A DNA stretch of 64,000 bases from Pseudoalteromonas lipolytica (GTDB lineage Bacteria; Pseudomonadota; Gammaproteobacteria; Enterobacterales; Alteromonadaceae), in assembly GCF_900116435.1 (NCBI RefSeq), contig NZ_FPAZ01000013.1, positions 49,103-113,102 on the forward strand. The letters are read 5' to 3'. Shown in pieces: positions 34,835-44,775 of the stretch. Every line of letters starts with the position of its first letter. Within the stretch, counting starts at the first letter, position 1. Made by a program: the position numbers and the translations under genes. Below the pieces are notes generated by a model. The model saw nothing but the letters and a program-made list of their open reading frames with translations, was not told the origin of the DNA and made no database searches.

Positions 34835-35761
34835 ATGCTCGTTAGCTCATTATCTTTAGCTCTTACAGTGGCCACTAACTCGTTTTTAGTTATGGCCGAC
34901 ATGCCTTATACACCGATTGATGAAATTAACCTTGCTAAGCCCAATGGCAAGTTAGCAAAAGCTGTTGCGACTACACCTCATGGCTTTTTGATGCATTTAG
35001 GTGATATGAAATCTGGCTCTCTTGCATGTACCAATGAACTCTTAACAAGCAATAAACAACTACTTACTTCTCTTTCTTCTCAGCCATTTATTTACACGCC
35101 TGGCGACAATGAATGGACCGACTGTGACCGTGCTACGCTAAATCCCCGTTTTGATGAACTTGAGCGATTAAACTACGTTAAAGGATTAATGTATGACGAA
35201 GCATACGTTAAAAAAGCGAAGCAGCTCGAGGGCTTTACACAGCAGGCCGATATGCTTGAAAACGCTCGCTGGCAGTTTGACGGAATAGAGTTTCGCACTT
35301 TGCATATACCAGGTACGTTTAATGGCCGCTCTCAAATACTAAAAACTGATAAACATGTTGCACTCGATGCGGCCGATACACGAGACAAGCTCAATGTAAA
35401 TTGGTTAAATCAGGCGTTAGTTAATCAGAGTGCGAAGGCATATGTGTTTGGCTTTCAAGCCGATATCTATCGTTCAACTAAAAAGCAGCCATGCGCTGAT
35501 TCACGCCGAAGCGACTGCGACGCCTTTAAAGTATATCGAGATGCAATCAATGACTTTGCAAAGCGCACTGATAAGCCGGTGTTGGTAATGCATGGTGATA
35601 CACCCCCATACTGTCAGCAGCAACTGGCTGATAATTTAACCCGTTTGAATGTGCCCGGCGACTTTGAAGTAAGTGATATAGCGAAGGTGAGTTTAGTCGA
35701 TGGTCATTGGCAAATTAACAGTATGGCGTCAGGGAAGGTATTAACTGTTCAATGTAAGTAA
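34835..35761 (+). CDS. Exported metallophosphoesterase-like protein
   Basis: About 308 residues. The ATG at 34835 (MLVSSLSLALTVATN) gives an export-type signal; a GTG at 34808 would lengthen it by nine residues and reach the end of the MITE. Calcineurin-like phosphoesterase motifs are partly present: MADMPYTPIDE at the N-terminal D, LMHLGDMKSGS as GD-x-K, and YTPGDNEWTDCD as GDNEW. The following residue is D where an H is more usual. The C-terminal VLVMHGDTPPY supplies a histidine. The substrate is unknown. The MITE immediately upstream may have replaced its native promoter. Confidence 0.7.
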   Translation: MLVSSLSLALTVATNSFLVMADMPYTPIDEINLAKPNGKLAKAVATTPHGFLMHLGDMKSGSLACTNELLTSNKQLLTSLSSQPFIYTPGDNEWTDCDRATLNPRFDELERLNYVKGLMYDEAYVKKAKQLEGFTQQADMLENARWQFDGIEFRTLHIPGTFNGRSQILKTDKHVALDAADTRDKLNVNWLNQALVNQSAKAYVFGFQADIYRSTKKQPCADSRRSDCDAFKVYRDAINDFAKRTDKPVLVMHGDTPPYCQQQLADNLTRLNVPGDFEVSDIAKVSLVDGHWQINSMASGKVLTVQCK

Positions 35762-35778
35762 AAAATTAAGTAAAAAAA

Positions 35779-35801
35779 GAGCGGCTTTATAAGCCGCTCT
35801 G
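35779..35801. terminator. Bidirectional terminator
   Basis: AGAGCGGCTT-TAT-AAGCCGCTCT, preceded by an A run and followed by a T-rich stretch, between converging genes. Confidence 0.88.
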
Positions 35802-35812
35802 GTTTTAAGTTA

Positions 35813-38779
35813 TTAAAACTTTAACTTCACACCCATTTTAAATTGACGACCTAAAACGTCATAGTTACTTGGGAATGTGTTACCTGAGTTTGAGCTTGTA
35901 TCACCAGCTTCACCGCCCACTACAGGTGGCTCTTTTTCAAACATGTTATCAATACCGAATGTAACATTCATGTATTCGGTAACATGATAGCTGGCAAATA
36001 AATCGAAGTAATCATAGCTTTCAATACTTCTGAATTCTTCAAAAACATTAGGTGCTTCGATTGGCTCAACATCAACACCATCTATATGGCGCCATTGTAA
36101 TGAAACCGTAAAGTCTTCCCAAATCCAGCTAGTACGTTGTACCCAGCGTAATTCAGAAACAGGATCACAGCTTGTGCTGAAATACCCTTTACAGTCAATA
36201 ATGCGGGCAGTGCTGGAACTTTGTGATTCTTGAGTTAGGTATTTGTTTACATTACCAGAGAACTGCAATTCGCCCATATCATCAAGCAAAATACCAAAAT
36301 TAAACCCAAGCTCTACACCCTCGGCGCGTTGGTTTTTTAAGTTGGTCGTAAATTGCTCAATACCCGCGCCAGCAATTGTTAAATCACCCCCAATGCGGTT
36401 GATTTTTGCACACTCGTTTGCATCGCCAAGTACATAACATGCATCTAGAATTTCCTGAGCTGAGAAGTTACCAATAATATTATCAATATCAATATCGTAG
36501 TAATCGAGTGTAATTGTAAAGTTTTCAACTGCACTGAACTCAGGCGTCCAGACAATACCCGCAGTAAATGTTTCTGCTTCTTCAGCACCAGGTGGGTTTA
36601 AAGGATCGCTCCCGCTGATAACTTGCACTTGACCAGATATTACATCTTGTACATTACCTACTTGCGCGTCAGTCATGCCAGTTGAAATACAAAGTTGTCT
36701 CAACGTTGCATCAATATTAGCGGCATTTGCGACAGAGCAAGGATCTTGTTGTGCATTGTCTAAGCCTGTGACTACAGGTGATGCAATCTCACCAACATTA
36801 GGTGCACGTGTTGCTTGTTGTTGCATTACACGAACAAGTACATCACTTACAGGGCGCCAGTTAAAACCGAGCTTCCAAGTTTCGTTACTACCAACAGTGT
36901 CATAGTCTGCCCAGCGGAAACCAAATTCAACATCAAGTGTTTCAGCACCAGGTAACCCATCTAACACAGGTAGGTAACCTTCTAAAAATACCTCATCAAC
37001 TTTAAAGCCACCCGAAATCGGTAGCTGGTTACCACCGGCTCCCCCTTGGCAGCTTGCAGGGGCAAGTTTTAAACATTCATCCGGTTCAAAAAGGCCTTTT
37101 TCGCGACGATTTTCATAACCAAAGCTCATCGAAAGTGGCGCACCTGCACCTGGAATTTCGATAAAATTAATGGCGCCATTAACCGTTGCGGTGAAAATTT
37201 CTTGGCTGTATTTTTGCTGTTGCAGGGCGATTGCTTGAGCGTATCCTGCCATTTCTTCAGTGATTGTACCGAAACCACCAAATAAATTGATTGGCACACA
37301 GCTAGAATCACCATTTTTACAAGTGACACCATCTGTTGTATCAAGAGCATTTTGAATATTAGTTAGGTTAGTATAGCCGCCACGCACTGTGGTTCTGTTA
37401 GATTCACCATATTGGTAGCTAACATCGTATTCCCAGTCATCAAGGAAGAAACCTGTCACACCAGTTACAAGTTGGAATTGCGCACTGTCATAACGTTCTG
37501 TTCTTGCGCCAAGTTCTAACGTTCTACGACGAAGTTGAACTTTTAAATAGTCTTCACTATCAACGATACCATTGCCATTGACGTCTTGCCAGTTGCTATC
37601 ATCTAAGCTTCCAGCTGCCAGAGCTGCTGTTGCTCCGTCAATCATAAATTGTCTAGCTTGGTCACCAATTAGTGGATTAGCAAGCGGTAAGTTGAAGCTT
37701 GAACCAAATGTTCCAGATGGTGCGACCTGAGTATCAACACTGGTATTTGTGTAGTTGAAGCTTGAATATACTTTATGCTCATCAGTTAAGTTATATTTAG
37801 CAATGGCTGTAGCAGAATAACGCTCTGAAGGTGTTTGGTAGAAGTTATAAGGGTTAAAGTTAAATACACTACAGGTGTCTGGTTGCAATGTTCCGTCATT
37901 TCTAAATTGCCCAGAACCTGTTGTACCCGCACCTACAATCGCAAATCTCGTAGGGAATGCAGTTGTTGAACCGCCACTTTCAACAGAGTTTGGACCGCTA
38001 CAATCTGCTGGTGCTGGAATTGGGGGTTCACCATTGAGGAATTGCTCGTAGTTAGCACCTGTTTTAGTTTCTATACCGAGTAGGCCCAGCGGACGGTCAC
38101 CCAGTAAGATTTGATCACGTTGGCTCCAGCCTAAAGAGAGAACCACATTGCCTTTATCATCTTCTAAATTAGAGCCGATTGTCAGGGCTATGCTGTCTTT
38201 ATCGCCATCACCATCACCTGTTTCAGAGTGCTTAAAGTCTAAATCAACGCCTTGGAAGTCATCTTTTAAGACTACATTCACAGCACCTGCAATCGCATCT
38301 GAGCCGTATACCGCAGAGGCACCACCGGTAATAATGTCAATTCTTTCAATGAGGGCTGTGGGGATTGTTGAGCTATCAACAGACCCATTATAGTTGTATG
38401 GAATCATCCGGCGACCATTCATTAACACTAAAGAGCGTTGTGAACCTAAGCCCCTTAAGTTAATGGTTGCGGCACCGCCAGAGCCATTATTTACGTTACT
38501 ACCGTCTCCAGGGATTGTAGAGGGAAGGGTTCTAAGGATTTGCTCTACTTCAGGTTCTTGTTGATAACCTAGTTCTTTTTCTCCAATTGAAACAATAGGG
38601 CTTGCAGAGACCGCACCAGGTTGTCTAATCCGACTACCGGTGACTGATATCACTTCGAGATCTTTTTTTGCTTCAGTTTCTTCTTCGGCTGAACTTGTTG
38701 GTGCATACAGTAAAACTGATGACACGAAGCCTGTACTAATTGCTAATCTTATAGCATTAGATAGTTTGCTGGTTAACAT
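35813..38779 (-). CDS. TonB-dependent receptor (large, plug plus barrel)
   Basis: Outer-membrane transporter of 988 residues. Signal peptide about 1-31. A TonB box-like DLEVISVTGSRIRQPGAVSA (about 40-59) precedes the plug with RTLPSTIPGDGSNVNNGSGG, INLRGLGSQRSLVLMNGRR and GGASAVYGSDAIAGAVNV. The barrel ends GRQFKMGVKLKF with a terminal Phe. The plug signature is that of the broad Alteromonadales class that takes up peptides, sugars or polyphenols; the ligand is not evident. It is transcribed alone, with a terminator and an A/T-rich hairpin on either side. Confidence 0.88.
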   Translation of the reverse strand: MLTSKLSNAIRLAISTGFVSSVLLYAPTSSAEEETEAKKDLEVISVTGSRIRQPGAVSASPIVSIGEKELGYQQEPEVEQILRTLPSTIPGDGSNVNNGSGGAATINLRGLGSQRSLVLMNGRRMIPYNYNGSVDSSTIPTALIERIDIITGGASAVYGSDAIAGAVNVVLKDDFQGVDLDFKHSETGDGDGDKDSIALTIGSNLEDDKGNVVLSLGWSQRDQILLGDRPLGLLGIETKTGANYEQFLNGEPPIPAPADCSGPNSVESGGSTTAFPTRFAIVGAGTTGSGQFRNDGTLQPDTCSVFNFNPYNFYQTPSERYSATAIAKYNLTDEHKVYSSFNYTNTSVDTQVAPSGTFGSSFNLPLANPLIGDQARQFMIDGATAALAAGSLDDSNWQDVNGNGIVDSEDYLKVQLRRRTLELGARTERYDSAQFQLVTGVTGFFLDDWEYDVSYQYGESNRTTVRGGYTNLTNIQNALDTTDGVTCKNGDSSCVPINLFGGFGTITEEMAGYAQAIALQQQKYSQEIFTATVNGAINFIEIPGAGAPLSMSFGYENRREKGLFEPDECLKLAPASCQGGAGGNQLPISGGFKVDEVFLEGYLPVLDGLPGAETLDVEFGFRWADYDTVGSNETWKLGFNWRPVSDVLVRVMQQQATRAPNVGEIASPVVTGLDNAQQDPCSVANAANIDATLRQLCISTGMTDAQVGNVQDVISGQVQVISGSDPLNPPGAEEAETFTAGIVWTPEFSAVENFTITLDYYDIDIDNIIGNFSAQEILDACYVLGDANECAKINRIGGDLTIAGAGIEQFTTNLKNQRAEGVELGFNFGILLDDMGELQFSGNVNKYLTQESQSSSTARIIDCKGYFSTSCDPVSELRWVQRTSWIWEDFTVSLQWRHIDGVDVEPIEAPNVFEEFRSIESYDYFDLFASYHVTEYMNVTFGIDNMFEKEPPVVGGEAGDTSSNSGNTFPSNYDVLGRQFKMGVKLKF

Positions 38780-38930
38780 TGTTATCTCCCAATAAATTAT
38801 AGTTGGCTAGAAAACAATGGAATACTGCTGATAGTCCATTCTTAGCAATATCAGCTTAGTATACATATTAGGTAAAAGTAAAAAAATACTTTGTTATTTT
38901 GTATATGTTTTTCAAAAATACCAATGCTTT

Positions 38931-38967
38931 ACGAAAAAAAGCGACTTATAAAGCCGCTTTTTTTCGT
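38931..38967. terminator. Terminator hairpin next to small lipoprotein gene
   Basis: ACGAAAAAAAGCG pairs with CGCTTTTTTTCGT across a short loop. On the minus strand it ends the lipoprotein gene at 38981-39172. Confidence 0.8.
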
Positions 38968-38980
38968 AAAGTCTCTATTT

Positions 38981-39172
38981 TTAGCAGTTAGTTTCTTCTG
39001 CTTTTACACCTTCTTTAACTTCTTCGCATGCATCTTCTACTGCATTTTGAGCGTCGGTTACTGCTTCATCAATGCGCTCACCAGCTTCTTCTGCTGTGTT
39101 GTCTTCACACCCCATAATAAATAAAGCTGAAAATAGGGCGATAGTAGCTGCTTTTAAAGTTGAATTTTTCAT
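38981..39172 (-). CDS. Small acidic lipoprotein
   Basis: A 63-residue product; MKNSTLKAATIALFSALFIMGC is a lipoprotein signal with a lipobox-like IMGC. The mature part is highly acidic and helical (EAVTDAQNAVEDACEEVKEG). ATG at 39172 is chosen with AAGGA upstream; the frame to 39274 would put a random extension before the signal. It resembles small entericidin-like or stress lipoproteins in style only; function unknown. The DUF1328 gene lies 52 bases upstream on the same strand. Confidence 0.75.
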   Translation of the reverse strand: MKNSTLKAATIALFSALFIMGCEDNTAEEAGERIDEAVTDAQNAVEDACEEVKEGVKAEETNC

Positions 39173-39224
39173 AATGAAATTCCTTGTAAATAAATTAGTA
39201 AAGTAAATTGCTGTTGGTTTATTA

Positions 39225-39398
39225 TTACTTAGGTACATTGCCTCTAAGAGCACCTGATATAAGTGAAATAACAAGTAAAACTAAGAATATAAAAAATATG
39301 ATTTTAGCTATGCCTGCTGCGGCCCCTGCAATACCGCCAAAACCTAACACTGCAGCGATTAGCGCTATAACTAAAAAAGTAACTGTCCAGCGTAACAT
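39225..39398 (-). CDS. DUF1328 small membrane protein (YtjA type)
   Basis: A 57-residue protein with two hydrophobic segments: [20 protein letters not shown] and [20 protein letters not shown], joined by [12 protein letters not shown]. That pattern is characteristic of DUF1328/YtjA, small inner-membrane proteins of unknown function, often stress-induced. AAGGAGAAC before ATG is a strong ribosome site. It and the lipoprotein at 38981 probably form a two-gene stress-type operon. Confidence 0.85.
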   Translation of the reverse strand: MLRWTVTFLVIALIAAVLGFGGIAGAAAGIAKIIFFIFLVLLVISLISGALRGNVPK

Positions 39399-39930
39399 AA
39401 TGTTCTCCTTGGTTATTTAATTTCGTTTCGGTTGATTAGACTGAAGCGAGTTCCATACCAAAGTTTTAAAGTCCTTATTTTTCAATTTGTTAGTTTTTTT
39501 TCGGTTTTTTTTGTGGCGTGTCGTTTGGTAATTATTACGAGTGATCATGTAACTTATTCATAGTGATAATTTTTCAACTTCTATGCTGAAAGTGGACGCC
39601 TGTGAGTATGTTTTCTTGGTAAGACCAATTTAACCTGTATGGCATACGAGTTACCAAACCCCTTGCTTTAGCTGATTTTTACGCTGCTACGTTACACAGT
39701 TAACTATTTTTACATATAACTTTTGACTATATTGAGTATTTTTATCGTCTATATTGGGTAGTTAATTGCCGTAATGGCTTGGTGTTAATTAATTGTTTGA
39801 TGTGTTACCCTATAATTAATTGGTTTTACCAATTGACAATAAAGCTTTAAAAATAAGTTTTGTTTGTTATTATGAATGTATAAATATTCGATTTAAGTGT
39901 TTTTTTATTCTGAGTAGCGAGGGGAGCAGT
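39399..39930. other. 532-base intergenic region upstream of oadG
   Basis: AT-rich gap between divergent genes with poly-T runs near 39488-39512 and no convincing frame. It must carry the promoters of the DUF1328 gene and the oad operon. No clear operator or repeat was recognised. Confidence 0.5.
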
Positions 39931-40179
39931 ATGGATATTGGTGGCTTACTTACAACCGCAGCCAGCTTAATGCTAACGGGTATGGTGGGTGTATTTATCT
40001 TTCTCAGTATTTTGATTTCAGCCGTACTGCTGATGTCGAAATTGTTGGGGCGATTTGAAAACTCTGCGAGCTCAGTTCCAGTCCGAACCGCAAAATTACA
40101 GCCTCAGCAAGGGGTACCACCGACACATATTGCAGCTATCAGCGCTGCTATCGCTCAATTTAGAAATAAACAACAATAA
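39931..40179 (+). CDS. oadG: Oxaloacetate decarboxylase gamma subunit
   Basis: An 82-residue membrane anchor of the sodium-pumping oxaloacetate decarboxylase. The start at 39931 is chosen because GAGGGGAGC precedes it and MDIGGLLTTAASLMLTGMVG is the typical opening; the frame to 39820 is an artefact. One transmembrane segment spans about 12-36, then a hydrophilic tail including QQGVPPTHIAAISAAIAQ. It is followed by oadA after 15 bases. Confidence 0.93.
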   Translation: MDIGGLLTTAASLMLTGMVGVFIFLSILISAVLLMSKLLGRFENSASSVPVRTAKLQPQQGVPPTHIAAISAAIAQFRNKQQ

Positions 40180-40194
40180 CGGAGCAGCTTGAAC

Positions 40195-41973
40195 ATGGCT
40201 AAATTAAAACTAACCGAATTAGTATTGCGTGATGCGCATCAGTCTCTCTTAGCAACGCGTATGCGCCTAGATGATATGCTGCCTATTGCCGAAAAGCTTG
40301 ATCATGCAGGTTATTGGTCTATTGAATCATGGGGGGGAGCTACTTTTGACTCCTGTATCCGTTATTTAGGTGAAGACCCTTGGCAGCGTATCCGTGAGCT
40401 AAAGGCGGCAATGCCAAACACTAAACAGCAAATGTTATTACGCGGTCAAAACCTTTTAGGTTATCGCCACTATGCTGATGACGTTGTTGAAAAATTTGTT
40501 GAACGCGCCCATAAAAATGGCGTTGATGTATTCCGTATTTTCGATGCGATGAATGATGTACGTAACTTAGAAACGGCGATTAAAGCGGCTGTTAAAGTGG
40601 GAGCGCACGCGCAAGGGACTATTTCGTATACGGTAAGCCCTGTTCATACGCTTGATATGTGGTTAAAACTTGCTAAACAATTAGAAGAGCTTGGTTGTCA
40701 CTCTATTTGTATTAAAGATATGGCGGGTTTATTAAAACCGTATGAGTGTGAGCAACTCATTAAAGGGTTGAAAGAGACAGTTTCAATTCCGATTGCTATG
40801 CAATGTCATGCGACTACGGGGCTTAGCACTGCAACATATCAAAAAGCAATTGATGCGGGTATTGATATGCTTGATACCGCAATATCGTCAATGAGTATGA
40901 CGTATGGCCACAGTGCCACTGAAACAATTGTGTCAATTGTTGAAGGCACAGAGCGCGATACTGAACTCGATTTAAATCAACTTGAAGAAATTGCTGCGTA
41001 CTTCCGTGATGTTCGCAAAAAGTATGCGGCATTTGAAGGCAGCTTAAAAGGGGTTGATGGTCGAATTTTACTAGCACAAGTGCCTGGCGGCATGTTAACT
41101 AACATGGAAAACCAGCTTAAAGAGCAAGGTGCAGCAGATAAATTAGACCAAGTATTACTTGAGATCCCGCGTGTTCGTGAAGACTTAGGGTTCATTCCGC
41201 TTGTTACACCCACCTCGCAAATAGTAGGAACACAAGCGGTACTTAATGTATTAACTGGTGAGCGTTATAAAACAATCACTAAAGAAACTGCCGGTGTACT
41301 TAAAGGTGAATATGGTGCGACACCAGCGCCAATGAATAAAGAGTTGCAAGAACGCGTCCTTGATGGTGCTGAACCGATTACTTGTCGCCCTGCTGATAAA
41401 CTTGAGCCTGAACTTGAGAAATTAGAAGCTGAGCTTTTAAAAGAAGCCAAAGAGCAAGGTTTAGAGCTTGCTGATGAAGTGATTGATGATGTGCTTACTT
41501 ATGCATTATTCCCGCAAATTGGCTTGAAGTTTATTAAAAACCGCCATAATCCTGATGCATTTGAAGCAGTTCCAACCGCTGAAACTGCCCAGACTGAAAG
41601 TAAACAACCTACGTCAGGTAAAAATGCCGTTAAAGCTGAGCAGTATAGCGTAAAAGTTGATGGGAAAGTTTACGATGTCGTAGTAGCGCAAGGTGGTGAG
41701 CTTAAAGAAGTTACTCTTAAAGACAGCGAATTAATTCCACAATCGGCATCAGCGTCAGCGGGTGAAACGCTCAATGCGCCATTGGCGGGTAATATCTTTA
41801 AAATTAAGGTAAAGCCGGGCCAAACGGTAAATCAAGGCGATGTGGTTATCATTATGGAAGCAATGAAAATGGAAACCGAAGTTCGTGCTGCACATACAGG
41901 CACTGTCGCTGAAATCTTAGTAGCCGAAGGTGACTCAGTTACCACTGGCGATGCTATGATTTCGTTAGCGTAG
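40195..41973 (+). CDS. oadA: Oxaloacetate decarboxylase alpha subunit
   Basis: Carboxyltransferase and biotin carrier of the pump; it moves CO2 from oxaloacetate to biotin. About 592 residues. The HMGL-like barrel starts [18 protein letters not shown] and has [10 protein letters not shown] as a metal-site region; the helical hinge is at 300-450. A flexible linker leads to the biotinyl domain with EAMKMETE, and K558 is the biotin attachment site. ATG at 40195 is preferred over TTG at 40189. Operon with oadG and oadB. Confidence 0.97.
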   Translation: MAKLKLTELVLRDAHQSLLATRMRLDDMLPIAEKLDHAGYWSIESWGGATFDSCIRYLGEDPWQRIRELKAAMPNTKQQMLLRGQNLLGYRHYADDVVEKFVERAHKNGVDVFRIFDAMNDVRNLETAIKAAVKVGAHAQGTISYTVSPVHTLDMWLKLAKQLEELGCHSICIKDMAGLLKPYECEQLIKGLKETVSIPIAMQCHATTGLSTATYQKAIDAGIDMLDTAISSMSMTYGHSATETIVSIVEGTERDTELDLNQLEEIAAYFRDVRKKYAAFEGSLKGVDGRILLAQVPGGMLTNMENQLKEQGAADKLDQVLLEIPRVREDLGFIPLVTPTSQIVGTQAVLNVLTGERYKTITKETAGVLKGEYGATPAPMNKELQERVLDGAEPITCRPADKLEPELEKLEAELLKEAKEQGLELADEVIDDVLTYALFPQIGLKFIKNRHNPDAFEAVPTAETAQTESKQPTSGKNAVKAEQYSVKVDGKVYDVVVAQGGELKEVTLKDSELIPQSASASAGETLNAPLAGNIFKIKVKPGQTVNQGDVVIIMEAMKMETEVRAAHTGTVAEILVAEGDSVTTGDAMISLA

Positions 41974-41983
41974 GGGATAGAAG

Positions 41984-43114
41984 ATGGATGGTCTTTTAAA
42001 CCTTTGGCATGCAACGGGTATAGCAAACTTTACCTTTCCAGCTTTGATTATGATTGCCGTAGGGTGCTTATTGCTGTATTTGGCAATTGCACGTAATTTT
42101 GAGCCGTTGCTGCTTTTACCCATTGGCTTCGGCGCTATTTTGACAAACATTCCAGTTGCTGGGTTATCTGACCCAGGTGGGCTTTTATATTATGTTTATC
42201 ACATTGGTATCGACTCAGGTGTTTTTCCACTGTTGATCTTTATGGGGGTGGGTGCATTAACAGATTTTAGTGCTTTAATTGCAAACCCTCGCATGTTGTT
42301 ATTGGGGGCTGCTGCTCAGTTTGGTATTTTTGCAACCTTATTTGGTGCCATTTTACTTAACTTTATTCCAGGTTTTGAGTTTACCCTGCAAGATGCATCC
42401 GCTATCGCTATTATCGGTGGTGCAGATGGTCCAACGGCAATATTTTTAGCGTCGAAATTGGCTCCTGATTTATTAGGTGCCATTGCAGTAGCTGCCTATT
42501 CGTACATGGCATTGGTTCCTATAATTCAACCGCCCATCATGCGAGCTTTAACAACGCCTGAAGAGCGCCAAATTCAAATGCCACAATTACGTGCTGTGTC
42601 GAAAACCGAGAAGATTATTTTCCCGCTTATGGTATTGAGCCTAACTATTTTGTTCTTACCAGCGGCAACCCCTCTTGTTGGCATGTTTTGTTTAGGTAAT
42701 TTAATGCGAGAGTCTGGTGTTGTTGACCGTTTAAGTAATAGTGCGCAAAACGAGATCATTAACATTACCACTATTTTCTTAGGTCTTGCTGTTGGCTCAA
42801 AACTGGCTGCCGATAAGTTCTTAACTGTCGAAACGATAGGTATTTTAGTACTTGGTGCATTGGCTTTTGCCATTGGTACAGCGTCTGGTGTCTTTATGGC
42901 AAAAGGCCTCAATAAGATTTCTAAATCACCTATTAACCCGCTAGTAGGGGCTGCTGGAGTGTCGGCCGTTCCAATGGCTGCGCGTGTTGTTAATAAAGTA
43001 GGCCTTGAAAGTAACCCGCATAATTTCTTGTTAATGCATGCAATGGGGCCAAATGTTGCAGGGGTACTGGGCAGCGCTGTTGCAGCAGGTATTTTGTTAG
43101 CGATTGTAGGTTAA
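41984..43114 (+). CDS. oadB: Oxaloacetate decarboxylase beta subunit
   Basis: Integral membrane subunit that decarboxylates carboxybiotin and pumps sodium. The 376 residues hold about nine hydrophobic segments. Family blocks are visible: [40 protein letters not shown] (with the key D of GGADG) and the C-terminal [20 protein letters not shown] with [18 protein letters not shown]. The subunits together would couple oxaloacetate decarboxylation to sodium export, which can energise sodium symporters elsewhere in this window. It is ten bases after oadA and ends at a terminator. Confidence 0.97.
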   Translation: MDGLLNLWHATGIANFTFPALIMIAVGCLLLYLAIARNFEPLLLLPIGFGAILTNIPVAGLSDPGGLLYYVYHIGIDSGVFPLLIFMGVGALTDFSALIANPRMLLLGAAAQFGIFATLFGAILLNFIPGFEFTLQDASAIAIIGGADGPTAIFLASKLAPDLLGAIAVAAYSYMALVPIIQPPIMRALTTPEERQIQMPQLRAVSKTEKIIFPLMVLSLTILFLPAATPLVGMFCLGNLMRESGVVDRLSNSAQNEIINITTIFLGLAVGSKLAADKFLTVETIGILVLGALAFAIGTASGVFMAKGLNKISKSPINPLVGAAGVSAVPMAARVVNKVGLESNPHNFLLMHAMGPNVAGVLGSAVAAGILLAIVG

Positions 43115-43147
43115 TAAAGCGATTACACATTTTACTTCCAACCGACT

Positions 43148-43176
43148 GGCGCAGTAATTTTACTGCGCTTTTTTTT
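43148..43176 (+). terminator. Terminator of the oad operon
   Basis: GCGCAGTA-ATT-TTACTGCGC stem followed by eight Ts, 35 bases past oadB. Confidence 0.93.
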
Positions 43177-43219
43177 GCCTATAGACTGGCTACATTACCG
43201 TCTACATTAGGAAGCCACC

Positions 43220-43396
43220 ATGAATATATTTGTTATCTTACTTTGCTTGTTTATTGCCTTGGTTATTCTGGTGCCGTTACTTGAAAAGTACCATTCAAAA
43301 CTGGGCCTTGATGGCGCAACTAAATACGCTAAATACATTTGGCCTCTAGTGATGATCTCAATGGTTATTCAGCTTATTTATTTACTCGTAAGGTAA
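43220..43396 (+). CDS. Small hypothetical membrane protein, 58 residues
   Basis: ATG at 43220 is preceded by AGGA eight bases upstream and the frame runs to TAA at 43394-43396. Two hydrophobic helices (IFVILLCLFIALVILVPLL and IWPLVMISMVIQLIYLLV) flank a polar middle (EKYHSKLGLDGATKYAKY). It lies between the oad terminator and the terminator of the converging M23 gene, so it would be a single-gene unit. The family is not recognised. Confidence 0.65.
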   Translation: MNIFVILLCLFIALVILVPLLEKYHSKLGLDGATKYAKYIWPLVMISMVIQLIYLLVR

Positions 43397-43411
43397 TTTA
43401 GGGCCAAGCAC

Positions 43412-43442
43412 AAAAAAGCCGCTACAACGTGCAGCGGCTTTG
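43412..43442 (-). terminator. Terminator of the M23 endopeptidase gene
   Basis: AAAAGCCGCT and AGCGGCTTT form an 9-10 base stem around a nine-base loop, past the stop of the M23 gene; on the minus strand it ends in a T run. Confidence 0.8.
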
Positions 43443-43458
43443 TCATTATTAATTTAGC

Positions 43459-44775
43459 TTATTTGTTTAAGGCTAATTGCATTTCACGGTTACGCTGTAA
43501 TTGCGCTAAGAAGTTATCTGCAATAGGTTTAAACTTGGCTAACTCATCACGAGGCAAGGGTTCTGACTTAGGCAGTTTTACCGTTTTAGGGTTACGGTGT
43601 ACACCATTGACCAAAAACTCATAATGTAAGTGTGGGCCTGTTACACGCCCAGTGGCACCGACCGTACCAATTTTTTGGCCTTGCTTCACTTTCTGACCCG
43701 TTTTAACCATTTTTTTGTTTAAGTGTAAGTACTTAGTCACGTATTGAGTGCCATGGCTAATAAAAACATAGTTACCGTTGTACTTACTGTAGCCTGCCTT
43801 AAGCACTTTACCATTACCAGCTGAAACAACCGGTGTGCCAGTGCGCGCGGCATAATCGATACCGTTGTGTGGCTTAACTGTCTTTGTTACAGGGTGTAAA
43901 CGGCGTGGGTTAAAGCTAGAGCTAATATATTTAAAGTTAACTGGTGCACGCAAGAAGGCTTTTTTCATGCTACGGCCTTCTGGAGTGTAAAAGTTACCAT
44001 CTGTATGACGAATTGCTGTGTAGCGCTCGCCTTGGTTAATAAATTCTGCGGCAATAATTTTACCGTCGCCAATATATTCACCGTCAACATAATGTGCTTC
44101 GTAAATTAAACCGAATTGGTCACCATTACGAATATCATTGGCAAAATCGACATCCCAACCAAAAATATCAGCAAAGTTCATAATTTGACGTTCGCTAAGG
44201 CCTGCGGCAATACCTGATGTCCAAAAGCTGCTATTAATCTCTCCACCGGCTGATTTACTCAGCGTTTCTATCTCTTTACTATCGATAGAGGTGTCGTAGT
44301 TACCTTCTTCGTTTAAGGTAACGTATAAGGTATCTGTTTTTGAGATAACATAGCGAAGCTGTGCTAATGAGCCATCTTCTGCGGTTGCAAAGCTTAATAC
44401 TTCACCTGGATGAATTTTTGTCAGTTTACGCGTTTCAGCGTTTGTATTGATTAGCTTGTGTAATGTTTGTGCGGAAAAGCCTGCACGTTTAAAAATAAGT
44501 GCTAAATTATCGCCATTGCGAACTTCATGGTCGATAAGGTCGTATTCTGGAAGTTTAGCTGCTGCTTGCTCAGAATTTAATTCAGTTAGTTTTTCGTTAT
44601 CGTCAACTTTAACTTGTAATTCGTAGCGCTTGCCAATCTCAAGTGCATTCGCACTGTTATCCTTTGATGCGGTGGCTTTTTCCGAAGGTAATAATGCTAA
44701 GCCAGCAATAGCAGAAACCAAACCGAGAATAAGCAGTTTGTGTTTTTTGGGGAGTTTGTGCACAACGTGAACCAT
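43459..44775 (-). CDS. M23 murein DD-endopeptidase, MepM-like
   Basis: Cuts D-Ala-mDAP cross-links to allow wall growth; anchored by an N-terminal membrane segment (LLILGLVSAIAGLALLPS). Residues about 75-130 form an OapA/LysM-like wall-binding region (HEVRNGDNLALIFKRAGFS). The peptidase domain at about 285-400 has the zinc ligands in KPHNGIDYAARTGTPV (H and D) and GPHLHYEF (HxH). At 438 residues it is similar to E. coli MepM. It is divergent from tyrS across a 395-base gap, as commonly seen near tyrS in related genera. Confidence 0.92.
   Translation of the reverse strand: MVHVVHKLPKKHKLLILGLVSAIAGLALLPSEKATASKDNSANALEIGKRYELQVKVDDNEKLTELNSEQAAAKLPEYDLIDHEVRNGDNLALIFKRAGFSAQTLHKLINTNAETRKLTKIHPGEVLSFATAEDGSLAQLRYVISKTDTLYVTLNEEGNYDTSIDSKEIETLSKSAGGEINSSFWTSGIAAGLSERQIMNFADIFGWDVDFANDIRNGDQFGLIYEAHYVDGEYIGDGKIIAAEFINQGERYTAIRHTDGNFYTPEGRSMKKAFLRAPVNFKYISSSFNPRRLHPVTKTVKPHNGIDYAARTGTPVVSAGNGKVLKAGYSKYNGNYVFISHGTQYVTKYLHLNKKMVKTGQKVKQGQKIGTVGATGRVTGPHLHYEFLVNGVHRNPKTVKLPKSEPLPRDELAKFKPIADNFLAQLQRNREMQLALNK

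Noticed and set aside
38816..38840. AATGGA...TCCATT inverted repeat upstream of the third TonB receptor as a MurR site
   Set aside because: The spacing and the inner bases do not match the 7-3-7 pattern, so it was left out of the proposed regulon.
38891..39124. 77-residue plus-strand frame rich in Phe and Cys
   Set aside because: It is the reverse of the acidic lipoprotein gene and its poly-A hairpin; composition reflects the complement, not a protein.
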